Positions 8,721 through 16,182 are shown, numbered from the stretch's first letter. The stretch: DNA of 64,000 nucleotides from Rhodoferax fermentans (GCF_002017865.1 NZ_MTJN01000002.1:496001-560000); one strand, 5' to 3'. A program made the numbers and translations. Notes: generated from the sequence alone by a model not told the origin.

Positions 8721-9059
8721 TGGCTACGGAAGGCATTGTTCTGGACACTGGTGCTGGCCACACTGTGGTTATCGCTGGTGCCAGTTGAGCAGGGTCCGGC
8801 GGCCTTCAGTTTCTAGGACAAAGCCAAGCTCGCCCTTGGATTTGCCGGACTGGCATTGCTGGGTTTGATGGCTTATCACAGGCGCATACTGACGGTGTTG
8901 TTTGGCTTGATGTTGTTCGGCGCAGCTATTGAGCTTGCACAGCGGTTAACCGGCTAGCGCCAGGGCGATTGGCAGGACTGGCTGGTAGATGGCGTCGGTC
9001 TGGTCTTGGGCGCGGCATTCAGAAAGCTTGTGGTGAAGCTCAGAAACCAGCGGAGGTGA
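8721..9059 (+). pseudogene. Decayed vanZ paralogue with two amber codons
   Basis: The frame from 8721 to the TGA at 9057 reads a second VanZ protein that aligns along its whole length with the intact copy at 6853-7206 (LVLATLWLSLVP, DKAKLALGFAGLALLGLMAY, RQGDWQDW). It has lost its start region and carries in-frame TAG codons at 8814 and 8955. Both stops fall exactly where the intact copy has tryptophan (F-W-DKA and G-W-RQG), so each is a single TGG-to-TAG change. No upstream lipoprotein gene accompanies this copy. Confidence 0.85.
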
Positions 9060-9249
9060 TGCCACAGTCACACAGCCAGAAACACAACCACAGGCACTTG
9101 TGACTGCAGATCGTAGGCAGGCGCCACACAACTTTGTGTTGGCTGCGCCTGAGGGACAGATGCCAACCCCCCGTGTTTTACAAGCGAATCAAAGGTGCGA
9201 TAAACCTTGCCCTGACAGGGGCTAAGGCACCCTACAGGAAGCCTCAAAG

Positions 9250-9281
9250 AAAAAGCCTCAAGAATTGCTTCTTGAGGCTTT
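9250..9281 (-). terminator. Terminator probably left from the original tRNA-His locus
   Basis: On the minus strand the stem AAGCCTCAAG/CTTGAGGCTT (10 bp, 8-nt loop) is followed by TTTTTC. It lies just beyond the 17-bp tRNA-His 3'-end copy at 9288-9304, in the position expected for the terminator of an uninterrupted tRNA-His gene on the minus strand. Confidence 0.65.
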
Positions 9282-9287
9282 GAATAC

Positions 9288-9304
9288 TGGGGTGGCTGAT
9301 GGGG
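9288..9304. repeat. Left attachment-site core (tRNA-His 3' end, 17 bp)
   Basis: TGGGGTGGCTGATGGGG is identical to 35774-35790 and in the same orientation. On the minus strand it is the last 17 nt of tRNA-His (CCCCATCAGCCACCCCA). Inside the element, ATGCGGGTTTCAAG at 9336-9349 resembles ATGCGTGTTTCAAG at 35818-35831, at nearly the same distance from the core. I read it as the left end of the integrated element. Confidence 0.65.
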
Positions 9305-9350
9305 AGCCACTGGCCACCCCCCAGGCCCAGTATCCATGCGGGTTTCAAGC

Positions 9351-9392
9351 CGGTTGTTACACAGCTGTGTGTAACAACTAGTGTAACAAATG
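9351..9392. repeat. Possible integrase arm-site repeats, left end
   Basis: GTTGTTACAC and GTGTGTAACAAC form an inverted pair, followed by GTGTAACAA. A similar arrangement (GTGTGTAACAAGCTGTGTAACAA, in two halves) lies at about 35680-35702 upstream of the integrase. Shared motifs inside both element ends suggest integrase or excisionase binding, which is inference. Confidence 0.45.
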
Positions 9393-9492
9393 AACGGTGT
9401 TTTTGGGCTCGTTTTTGGAAAAAATGGGGCCTCAAAAAGACGAAATTGAGCCAAGCGTCTAGCACCCTGTTTTAGTCACTCAATCGTGTTGG

Positions 9493-10443
9493 TTAGGAGA
9501 TATTGGAGGCCAGCATCTTAGCCACCAGCAGCTCCTGCACGGCGTCAGCTTGCAGTGCATCACGTCTGCGTTGGGTGACTTCTCTGCTCTCCAGCCCAGA
9601 CGTCCATCGCTTGAACTCGACAAAAGTTTGAGGGTCAATCGTGCGCATGGTGGCCATCTTCCCAGTAGCCGAGATGACTGGCTGGCTAAATAATGCCGAT
9701 TGCGCAAGCACTGCCTCACTTCTGGCCTGGACATGCCGAAGGTCCCCTTCGGTGTTGGAAAATTGGAAAGGGTGAGTGTCTCCGGCCTCGCTCTCCACGC
9801 GCAAGAACTCCACTTCAAAACCCTTGGCGTTAATGGCACTTTTGTTGTTCAGTTCGTCATCTCTTCGCTGAAAGCTGGGGTCTACTCTCTGTAACAAGGC
9901 AAGGACTGAGCCGGCATCCCGCTGCGGGTCGACAAGAAACTCGACCCTTCGGCTAGCGTCCCAGAGCAAATTTACGTCTTGAGTAGCCACAGTGCTCGCA
10001 ACTATCCGCACTCCGGCAGCGCACTCGTACGCATACAGAGCGTGGGTCCCCACCACACGAAAATGCTTCTCTAGTCCAGCTTCGCGTAAGGCGTTCAGCA
10101 ACTTGACCACTATCTCAGGGGTCCGCCCGGCGCGCACAGCTTTGTTTAGTCGCTGTGCCTCATCCAGCGCGGCAGCCAGACATGACAGACGTTCCGTGGT
10201 GGTCTTTTTTCGTGCATGGAAGGCAGCATAGATGTGCTCAGACTCCAAAGAGCGAGCTCCCAGTCGCTGCTGCTTGTTGCCTGCAAGCGTCTTGACCAAA
10301 TACTCGTAGGCCCCCTCTTTTTTCCAGTACATGCCCCCGGAATAAGGCTTGGCTGCGTCCAAAGCATTGAGGTACTCCGACCAGATGTTGGCAGAATCAA
10401 TCGCCTGACGCGCCGTGTTGTCCGAAATAGGCAGGAATCTCAT
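9493..10443 (-). CDS. GSU2403-type nucleotidyltransferase-fold protein
   Basis: A 316-residue protein. The central part has a nucleotidyltransferase-like core: VVGTHALYAYECAAGVRI (a G-T/S helix-start motif) followed by ATQDVNLLWD with an acidic strand, which is the pattern of the GSU2403 family nucleotidyltransferase fold. N- and C-terminal parts are helical. Function is not established for the family; related folds include toxin-like and defence-associated enzymes. It is the leftmost gene of the island and is preceded by a large inverted repeat at 10477-10515 that may regulate it. Confidence 0.72.
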   Translation of the reverse strand: MRFLPISDNTARQAIDSANIWSEYLNALDAAKPYSGGMYWKKEGAYEYLVKTLAGNKQQRLGARSLESEHIYAAFHARKKTTTERLSCLAAALDEAQRLNKAVRAGRTPEIVVKLLNALREAGLEKHFRVVGTHALYAYECAAGVRIVASTVATQDVNLLWDASRRVEFLVDPQRDAGSVLALLQRVDPSFQRRDDELNNKSAINAKGFEVEFLRVESEAGDTHPFQFSNTEGDLRHVQARSEAVLAQSALFSQPVISATGKMATMRTIDPQTFVEFKRWTSGLESREVTQRRRDALQADAVQELLVAKMLASNIS

Positions 10444-10476
10444 TCACCGTTGCCTTTTAAAGGTGTAAATATGGCA

Positions 10477-10515
10477 GGTGAACTGTTATAAATCAATAAC
10501 TTACAACAATTCACC
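10477..10515. promoter_or_regulatory. 15-bp-arm inverted repeat upstream of the nucleotidyltransferase gene
   Basis: Arms GGTGAACTGTTATAA (10477-10491) and TTACAACAATTCACC (10501-10515) match at 13 of 15 positions around a 9-nt centre. A further CACCGTTG copy lies at 10445-10452. The arms begin about 34 bp upstream of the gene start at 10443, a typical place for an operator. Confidence 0.55.
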
Positions 10516-10955
10516 GTTGATTTCTCAAACCTCGTGTTTGACAGGCGAACCTATGCATCTAGGCCGAAGGGTACCCACATAGCCGGGCCACATGTCCAGT
10601 TTCCCAGTCTCGGGCGGCGGCGCCACACCGAACTTACGATAAAAACGCTCGAGTACTTTTACGGCGTCGTAGTGGGTACACATTGCACAAATCGCACTTT
10701 GGAATAAACTGGACGAATGTGGCTCTGTTCTCGTTATGTATTGGTTTTGACAAAAAAGGCTTCCACTTCAAGGCGGCCATTAGCCCTATCTTGTCCGAAG
10801 TGGCTAGTTCCACGGCGTCGCTGGTTTGCCGTAAGCCCAGTTCATTAGCGAGCAGCCCACGCATCGGCAGTGTGCGGCTACTCGCAGGGTAAGACACGGA
10901 GGCGCGAGGGAGTCCTAAACGGTGGGTTGCACCGGTGCCGAGGAAACTCAAGATG
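10516..10955. other. Gene-poor stretch
   Basis: About 440 bp between the nucleotidyltransferase promoter region and the terminator of the toxin-antitoxin operon. One minus-strand open frame (10634-10951, 105 codons) exists but lacks a good ribosome-binding site and any recognisable domain. I do not support a gene here. Confidence 0.4.
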
Positions 10956-10980
10956 AAAAAACGGCGTCTGGGAGACGCCG
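10956..10980 (-). terminator. Terminator of the toxin-antitoxin operon
   Basis: On the minus strand GGCGTCT/AGACGCC (7 bp, 3-nt loop) is followed by TTTTTT, 30 bp beyond the antitoxin stop codon. Confidence 0.85.
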
Positions 10981-11009
10981 CGTTGAGTCAGGTTACCAAG
11001 ACGACTGCT

Positions 11010-11342
11010 TCAGAAAAGTAACGCCTTAACACCTTTAGTTTCCACCAACTGAAGCAACCTGGCGGACGCGCCACTCGGGCGGTTGTTCGCTACAGGGGAC
11101 TCCCACTTTTGAACGGTCGACATGCTCACGTTTAAGAGTGCTGCAAATACAGCTTGACTCATCTTAGCAATAGCCGTGCGAATGGACACAATGCGCTCAG
11201 GCGTGTACTCAGGGGGTTCTTCGCAGAGAACCCTCATGCGAGCCATATCTGTCTTTGAAACAAGGCCGTAAGCGCTCAACTCCGCCGTTGTCTCGAGCAA
11301 CTCCTGAAGCACACGTGAATTTTTAGCATTTTGATTTGTCAT
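11010..11342 (-). CDS. HTH antitoxin of RelE-type toxin-antitoxin pair
   Basis: A 110-residue protein with a Cro/C1-type helix-turn-helix at about residues 61-81 (MSQAVFAALLNVSMSTVQKW). An N-terminal region with TDMARMRVLCEEPPEYTPERI is typical of antitoxins paired with RelE-like toxins. It should bind and neutralise the toxin encoded just upstream and repress the operon (family knowledge). Its start overlaps the toxin 3' end by 20 bp, so the two are translationally coupled, with toxin first. The candidate operator is the inverted repeat at 11731-11745. Confidence 0.85.
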   Translation of the reverse strand: MTNQNAKNSRVLQELLETTAELSAYGLVSKTDMARMRVLCEEPPEYTPERIVSIRTAIAKMSQAVFAALLNVSMSTVQKWESPVANNRPSGASARLLQLVETKGVKALLF

Positions 11343-11715
11343 TACATATCTCCGTCAAGGCACCGTCTGCCTTCATTTGGTCCAATCTCGCAACATCTGC
11401 TTTCTGCAAGTTACCGCCAGTAATCTTGGCAGCCTCTTCTTCTTTCGCACTAAAGTCAGTACCGGGGTCGCTCTTTGAGCGGCCCACGACAAAGAATATG
11501 GCTTGAGCATGACGCTTGGCCACAAGGGTTCTCGTAGCGCCGCTCTTACCCATTCCAGGCATGGCAATTCTTTTCTTGCATAACCCGCCACCTAAGTCGG
11601 CCTCGAATTGGCCCTTTTCGATTTCCCGTGCAGCGACACAAAGCAAAGCGTCCGTTATCAACTTCTTCGCCCATCGGTCAAACGTTCTCGTCTTGAATAC
11701 TCTTTTTGAATGCAT
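11323..11715 (-). CDS. RelE-family toxin
   Basis: A 130-residue protein of the RelE-like family with the characteristic segments FKTRTFDRWAKK, EADLGGGLCKKRIA, GKSGATRTLVA and AIFFVVGRSKSD. Members are ribosome-dependent mRNA interferases that stop translation; activity here is inferred. The start at 11715 (MHSKRVFKT) is chosen because the 8 residues encoded upstream run into the operator palindrome. Toxin-first order with an overlapping HTH antitoxin is the usual layout for this subgroup. It probably stabilises the island. Confidence 0.87.
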   Translation of the reverse strand: MHSKRVFKTRTFDRWAKKLITDALLCVAAREIEKGQFEADLGGGLCKKRIAMPGMGKSGATRTLVAKRHAQAIFFVVGRSKSDPGTDFSAKEEEAAKITGGNLQKADVARLDQMKADGALTEICNDKSKC

Positions 11716-11730
11716 TGTTGTTCCTAAGTA

Positions 11731-11745
11731 TAGCATCAAATGCTA
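11731..11745. promoter_or_regulatory. Operator candidate of the toxin-antitoxin operon
   Basis: A perfect inverted repeat TAGCAT/ATGCTA with a 3-nt centre (CAA), 16 bp upstream of the toxin start. This is where an HTH antitoxin would bind. Confidence 0.65.
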
Positions 11746-11840
11746 GAGTTTCAATCCTGCATATGTTTGAAAGCTCCCAATTGCCACCTTTTGTCTCATG
11801 GCACAGTCATCCCCTGTAGTCCGTTCGCGCCCATCCCGCG

Positions 11841-12090
11841 TTACGTATTAATGAGCTGTCTTCCAAGCGCCGATATGACGAAATATTCGGGCTTTAAGTC
11901 GCCCTTGTACCACTCGTCCAGCCTTGTCCAGGCAAGGTAATTGGGCATGTACTTGGTGGCTACGCCTCTGCGAACTCTGTTGAGCGTGGTCTTAAGGCGC
12001 TCGTGGTAGCTGTTCACGGTCTGCACGTGGTAGACACCCGAAGAGCTCACATATGCCCTAGCCTCGGCCCTCTCGTCGAAACATTTCGCG
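11841..12090 (-). pseudogene. IS1595-family transposase remnant (C-terminal fragment)
   Basis: The minus-strand frame reads VYHVQTVNSYHERLKTTL and then GVATKYMPNYLAWTRLDEW, which is the C-terminal signature of IS1595-family transposases (catalytic-domain end with the NxYH and KYLPNYL motifs). The frame is open upstream only to about 12090 and meets a stop, so the N-terminal two thirds are missing. Terminal inverted repeats are not recognisable. It overlaps the beginning of the truncated plus-strand gene that follows and marks an old insertion or deletion junction. Confidence 0.8.
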
Positions 12091-12621
12091 GAGTTCGCTC
12101 ATCTGATTGCTGAAGGAACCCTATTTTCATGGTGCCGAAATTCGTGGAACGTAGAGCGTATCGCTCCAGCTTTGGCAAAGGCAGTCAGGGATGTGCCGGA
12201 GCACCTGCCTTTGTTAATTGATTCATGTCGAAAGAATGCGTCGCCTCTCGCCGACGCGCTGCTTGGTAAAGTCCTCTACATGGTGGAAGGTGGGGTTGAG
12301 AAGCGACTGGAAATTGGCCTCGAAGCAATAGATGCTGGACGCGCTAACAATGCGGGGATGCCAGCTTATCGGATGCTCATGGACATGTTCACGCTCAAGG
12401 TCCCTATGGGAGAGAACCAATTTGAGGTGCATCCCAAGGCGTGCAATCTGCTTCGTCAAAAACTGTACGGTCGCGCAAAAGCTGGCGGGTACCCAGCCAC
12501 TGCCGCTCGAAGCATTCTCGCTTCGCTGGAGTGCGAGCGCCGGGAGCATGGACGCCCAGTCGACGAGATACGTCATCCTGACCCGAGCGATGGATTGCCA
12601 TGGACAAATGCCCTTGTCTAA
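12070..12621 (+). pseudogene. 5'-truncated gene of unknown function
   Basis: The plus-strand frame is open from 12034, inside the IS1595 fragment, to TAA at 12619-12621. From about 12076 it reads natural-looking protein (HFAEFAHLIAEGTLFSWC) with no credible start codon, only a TTG at 12172. The protein is helical and ends in a charged tail. The absence of a start next to a transposase remnant indicates a gene that lost its 5' end. I do not recognise the family. If the TTG is used it would make a 149-residue protein, which I think unlikely. Confidence 0.6.
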
Positions 12622-12654
12622 CTCCGTAAAACTTCTCTACAGCAGCCGCATCAC

Positions 12655-13041
12655 ATGAATATTGAAATCATGCCCTTTCTTAGGCAAGTTCTTGAAGTTG
12701 GCCATGACATCAGTTCAATTTGGCTGTTTGGCTCGCGAGCCAATGGAACTGATACCGAGAAATCGGATTGGGACTTCATTGCTTTCGGCAGCGAAGGCAC
12801 CCTTGAGCGACTTCAATCAGCAACCAATCTGCATCGGCAGGATATTGACTTCATGGTTGTGACCAATGGAATCGATTTTCGGAATGCTTGGGGTCCGCGA
12901 CTGAAGTCTGGCTCATTGAAGACTTGGGAATGGAAAATTCTCTCCGAAGACCTGTGCGAATACATGCAATCCAAGGAGAAAGCAGGCCATGATTTTGACG
13001 TCGAATGCACTACAAAAAAAGCCATTCGAGTGTGGCCGTGA
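12655..13041 (+). CDS. MNT-type nucleotidyltransferase
   Basis: A 128-residue polymerase-beta-type nucleotidyltransferase. The active-site motif GSRANG (26-31) followed by DWD (38-40) supplies the two metal-binding acids, and a third acid lies in QDIDFMVV. Minimal nucleotidyltransferases of this kind commonly act as antitoxins that adenylylate HEPN toxins, or have other transfer roles. No HEPN partner gene is next to it, so the role is open. It ends 4 bp from the convergent resolvase gene. Confidence 0.8.
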   Translation: MNIEIMPFLRQVLEVGHDISSIWLFGSRANGTDTEKSDWDFIAFGSEGTLERLQSATNLHRQDIDFMVVTNGIDFRNAWGPRLKSGSLKTWEWKILSEDLCEYMQSKEKAGHDFDVECTTKKAIRVWP

Positions 13042-13045
13042 CTAG

Positions 13046-13588
13046 CTATGCAATAGCCCTATACAACGTGGCCCGCGAAACTCCGAGATTCCGGGCCACA
13101 TCTTTGCTTAGCATTCCCGAGTTGAGCAGTTGCTTAGCGGATTCCACCTTTGAGAAGTCCATTTTGGGCTTGCGCCCGCCAAGGCGCCCACGGGCCCGCG
13201 CCGCATTGAGCCCGGCCCTCGTGCGCTCCTTGATGAGCTCTCGCTCCATTTCAGCCAGAGCTGCCATGACGTGAAAGAAGAACCGACCCGCAGCGGTTGA
13301 TGTGTCGATACTGTCGGTGACGCTTTTAAATTGCACACCACGGGCTTGGAAACCTTCAACCAGTTCCACCAGTCCTTTGACAGTTCGTCCGAGCCGGTCC
13401 AGTTTCCAGACAATCAGCGTGTCCCCTTCCCTCAAGTATTTGAATGCTTCGACCAGGCCCTCTTTTGTCTTGGCAGCGCCAGTGACTTTGTCAGAGAACA
13501 ATTGTTCGCATCCTGCTGCCTTCAATGCATCAAGCTGCAGGTCCAGGTTTTGGTCATCAGTGGAGACGCGGGCATAGCCAACGAGCAT
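13046..13588 (-). CDS. Serine recombinase (resolvase/invertase family)
   Basis: A 180-residue small serine recombinase. Catalytic Ser9 is in YARVSTDDQ; the other active-site arginines are in KLDRLGRTVKGL. The E-helix region (AGRFFFHVMAALAEMERELI) is followed by a C-terminal helix-turn-helix (KDVARNLGVSRATLYRAI). Resolvases of this type resolve Tn3-family cointegrates or plasmid dimers, and invertases flip DNA; no transposase gene or recognisable paired inversion sites accompany it. Here it could serve as a multimer-resolution enzyme for the plasmid-like element, which is inference. Confidence 0.9.
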   Translation of the reverse strand: MLVGYARVSTDDQNLDLQLDALKAAGCEQLFSDKVTGAAKTKEGLVEAFKYLREGDTLIVWKLDRLGRTVKGLVELVEGFQARGVQFKSVTDSIDTSTAAGRFFFHVMAALAEMERELIKERTRAGLNAARARGRLGGRKPKMDFSKVESAKQLLNSGMLSKDVARNLGVSRATLYRAIA

Positions 13589-13865
13589 AGGTCTACCTTT
13601 TTGGGTTGAGTTGTGATGCGGCCTTCCGCAGCATCTCGGTGGCTGTCGGAGTCATCACCCCGGCGCATTTCGGCCTAAGGGGCAATTTGAAAATTTTTGT
13701 CGCAAAAGTCATTGCTTCGTATAGCGATGCGAATTTGATATCCACACAGACTTTTGAGACAAGAAAAACAGTACTTTGAGCTGGTTTCCACATGGCATCA
13801 CCAAAGTCTCACAAACGAGCGTTTGAGCGACAGTGTTTACGTATCGTCGGCATGCGGGTGCCCGA

Positions 13866-14042
13866 GACCGAGGAGCTCTCATGTTTACGCTGGATGTGCT
13901 GAATCAGCGGTACGGCAAAGGAGCCGTGCACATCGCAAGCGCAGGGCTCGATGGGAACCAGTGGATGTGGTCAATGAAGCAGGAGCGCAGGACACCCGGG
14001 TACACAACACGATGGGAAGACATGCCGGTTGCGCGGGCATAA
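13866..14042 (+). pseudogene. umuC: umuC 3'-terminal remnant
   Basis: The frame reads GALMFTLDVLNQRYGKGAVH, then a segment with SAGLDG and RTPGYTTRWEDMPVA up to TAA at 14040. This is the C-terminal (DUF4113) end of a DNA polymerase V subunit UmuC. Everything upstream is missing: the sequence before about 13866 shows no UmuC homology that I can see, and no umuD is present. The ATG at 13881 could in principle start a short peptide, but a fragment is the better reading. Confidence 0.75.
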
Positions 14043-14082
14043 AGATGTTGTGGATGCCCAGGCCAGCGCTGGATTCTCCAGA

Positions 14083-14568
14083 CTATTGGCGGGGCAGCGA
14101 GTTCAGCAACCGGATGATTCGCGGATTCGCCTCGCCAAGTCCGACGTTTGCCCTATCAAGCAATTTGACTCCGAGGTACTGGCCAGCCCAACACGCCACC
14201 CCTGCAGACCGAGAGACTCCTGCTGAACAATGCACCAAAAGGTCCAGTCTATCTGTGTGCGCATGAAGTCGGTCCACGAATGAACGAATCGCATGTGCAT
14301 GCGATAAAGACGGAACAAAATTATCCGAAAGGGCGCAGTATTGGAAGTGTTGCTCAAGCGTCGGCTCATCCGACCATGCACCCGGCATCAGACCAACATG
14401 TTCTTCGCAAACATCGAGCATGTTGACTCTCAGCACATCAAAGAATCCAGAAAAGGTAGGTAGGTCCCGTGCAGTGGAAGAGTCGTGGATGGAAATTACT
14501 GCCACACCATTCGTCGGAACAACAGATTTCACAGCTTTCAAGGACATGAATTCAACAGATTTCAACAT
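14083..14568 (-). CDS. Dual-specificity/tyrosine phosphatase-like protein
   Basis: A protein of about 161 residues with the cysteine-phosphatase signature HCSAGVSRS (HCxxGxxR), which forms the phosphate-binding loop with the nucleophilic Cys and the Arg, preceded by a DLLV strand. The upstream SFVDRLHAHTDRL helix also fits the dual-specificity phosphatase fold. A general-acid Asp is probably in one of the DxxxT/S segments before it. Similar phosphatases occur in mobile elements and phage; the target is unknown. The start is uncertain (ATG at 14568 or 14547), as neither has a strong ribosome-binding site. Confidence 0.75.
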   Translation of the reverse strand: MLKSVEFMSLKAVKSVVPTNGVAVISIHDSSTARDLPTFSGFFDVLRVNMLDVCEEHVGLMPGAWSDEPTLEQHFQYCALSDNFVPSLSHAHAIRSFVDRLHAHTDRLDLLVHCSAGVSRSAGVACWAGQYLGVKLLDRANVGLGEANPRIIRLLNSLPRQ

Positions 14569-14993
14569 AGCAAAAGATGCCAAAGAATTGGTAGGTCAGA
14601 CTGAATTGTGCGTGTCATCTTCGTCGTTTCGACTGCAACTTTTTTCACAGGAGAGGAAGCCTGACAAAGTCAATGTTTCACGCGATTTTGAAAGTCCTCC
14701 ATAAACCCATGCCATCAATCAACTAATCGTGATTTTCCGCCCCAAATCGGGCAATGTTTCACGGCAAACCTCATGGACATCGGGCACTTCCATTGAATTC
14801 ATAACCGGTTACCGTAACGGTTACGGAATGTCTGGCGCTGCGATAAGCAAGCGCTCAAATCACTTGTATTCGAAGTGCCGTAAATGGCGTTGGTTCGAAT
14901 CCACAAATTCGAAAATTGTTCAAGAAAACTCAAAGCCACATTTTGGAAACCCGAAATGCCATTTGGGGTGGATAACTTCCGTGATGTGAAATG
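14569..14993. other. Intergenic region with palindrome
   Basis: No supported gene in about 425 bp. A perfect palindrome CCGTAAC-G-GTTACGG lies at 14812-14826, overlapped by a GGTTACC direct copy at 14807. Downstream, at about 14830-14920, there are small hairpins (GCGCT/AGCGC and CACTT/AAGTG) and a T-loop-like GGTTCGAATCC that recall a degenerate tRNA. Confidence 0.4.
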
Positions 14994-15018
14994 AAAAAGC
15001 TCCCCTTTCCGGGGAGCC
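14994..15018 (-). terminator. Terminator of the HTH regulator gene
   Basis: On the minus strand GGCTCCCCGG-AAA-GGGGAGCTTTTT makes a tight GC-rich hairpin with a T run, 18 bp after the regulator stop codon. Confidence 0.88.
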
Positions 15019-15035
15019 TGAATCAAAAATGGCGG

Positions 15036-15617
15036 TTAGAAAACTCTGTCACCACCCGAATTCGGGTGGGACGCCCATCCAGGAGCAGCTCGCAACATCT
15101 GCTCCCCTGTTACCGCTTGGTGCAAGGCGCTGAGCCAGGGCAGTCCCATTCCATCTTTTGCACCCTGCCCTGAAATCTGCGCATAGAGAAAAAGCACAAA
15201 AAGTTGGACGTCAGGGGCGGCATTGGATAGCCCGTCTGGCACGAAACCTCCCAATGACGCGTCCTGGCGAAGCCTTTTCAGCTCCCGAGCGACCCGGTCT
15301 GCGACCGGCGCTGTCGCCGGCCAAACGAAGTGGCTCAGGCGAATTTTCCCACCCATCACCATTACCAGCGCTGTCGGAATACCCAGGTACTTGGCCGCAC
15401 GGTCATAAACATCTGTGCCCGCACTCGAGATTTCGGCCGGTCTGCGGCGCCACTGTCCAAGGCGCTCATAGGTGACCCCCAATTCCCTGGCTAGGTCTCC
15501 CATCTTGTGCCCCCGTCGACTTGCCATTGAAACCAGCGTCGCAATCAGCGGCTGTATGTCCAATGTGCCGTCTGAGGCATGTCGTTCCCCGTCTTTCATA
15601 TCTTCCGTCTTGTCCAT
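15036..15617 (-). CDS. HTH transcriptional regulator
   Basis: A 193-residue DNA-binding protein. Residues of about 35-75 form an XRE-like helix-turn-helix (GHKMGDLARELGVTYERLGQW) followed by a helix ending in YLGIPTALVMVMGG. The C-terminal half is rich in helices and has no recognisable enzyme domain; it may mediate dimerisation or sense a ligand. A perfect palindrome immediately upstream of the start is the probable operator, so the gene is likely autoregulated and may also control the divergent operon beginning at 15790. It has its own terminator. Confidence 0.75.
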   Translation of the reverse strand: MDKTEDMKDGERHASDGTLDIQPLIATLVSMASRRGHKMGDLARELGVTYERLGQWRRRPAEISSAGTDVYDRAAKYLGIPTALVMVMGGKIRLSHFVWPATAPVADRVARELKRLRQDASLGGFVPDGLSNAAPDVQLFVLFLYAQISGQGAKDGMGLPWLSALHQAVTGEQMLRAAPGWASHPNSGGDRVF

Positions 15618-15633
15618 TCGAATGTCCTCTTGT

Positions 15634-15654
15634 TTGACAGCAAATTGCTGTCAA
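15634..15654. promoter_or_regulatory. Perfect 9-bp-arm palindrome, probable operator
   Basis: Arms TTGACAGCA and TGCTGTCAA are separated by AAT, starting 17 bp upstream of the regulator start. The left arm also contains TTGACA, a consensus -35 hexamer, so repressor binding would mask a promoter. Confidence 0.75.
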
Positions 15655-15789
15655 GACGTCTAGCCATCAGAAAAAAACCAGTTGAAGCATACGAAATGGG
15701 AGTTTGGAAAAGGGGGCTTCTCATTTCATATGCATGTGGTGCAGAGTTGTTCTTTTGCATGGCGACGCCACAAACGTGAGGAACATTCG

Positions 15790-16182
15790 ATGAATCTGAG
15801 CTGGGAAATCGAACGCATCGATGCCGCACCCCGATTTGTCTTGGAACACTGGCAAGTGCTTGAAGTTGCCCCGACGGGGCCCTGCCACACCCCTCTGCCA
15901 GGCCGTCGCTTCTTGACGTTTGCGGGGTGTACTGACCATCGCGAAATCATTCAACTCTCACCAGAAATCGTTCTTTTCGACCCAACTCGAATGCTTGGGG
16001 TCAGCGCGCAGGGGGATGCGTATGGACTCGGCTATTCGTGCGGATTCACAGTGCTGATGGTCAATCAGGCGAAAAAAAGCTTTTGGCGGAGCACGCTGCG
16101 ACCTCGGGACGTTACCTCCACGGTTATCGCAATGACTGGCAGCCAGGGAGTGCGCGTTCAAAGGGCTCCAGGAGACATATGA
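15790..16182 (+). CDS. Hypothetical protein, first gene of a three-gene operon
   Basis: A 130-residue protein of unknown family, starting at an ATG preceded by GAGGAA. It has an N-terminal beta-rich segment (SWEIERIDAAPRFVLEHWQV), an LPGRRFLTFAGC turn, and a hydrophobic GYSCGFTVLMV segment. No membrane helix or signal peptide. Its stop overlaps the next gene as ATGA, so translation is coupled. The tail after about residue 100 is Arg/Thr-rich and might be affected by sequence change. Function unknown; it is divergent from the HTH regulator and may be under its control. Confidence 0.6.
   Translation: MNLSWEIERIDAAPRFVLEHWQVLEVAPTGPCHTPLPGRRFLTFAGCTDHREIIQLSPEIVLFDPTRMLGVSAQGDAYGLGYSCGFTVLMVNQAKKSFWRSTLRPRDVTSTVIAMTGSQGVRVQRAPGDI

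Noticed and set aside
10634-10951. 105-codon minus-strand frame
   Set aside because: No convincing ribosome-binding site, no family, and Ser/Arg-rich start; not enough to call a gene.
13589-13865. Inversion or resolution sites next to the serine recombinase
   Set aside because: I looked for paired inverted repeats and did not find any convincing pair, so no invertible segment is called.
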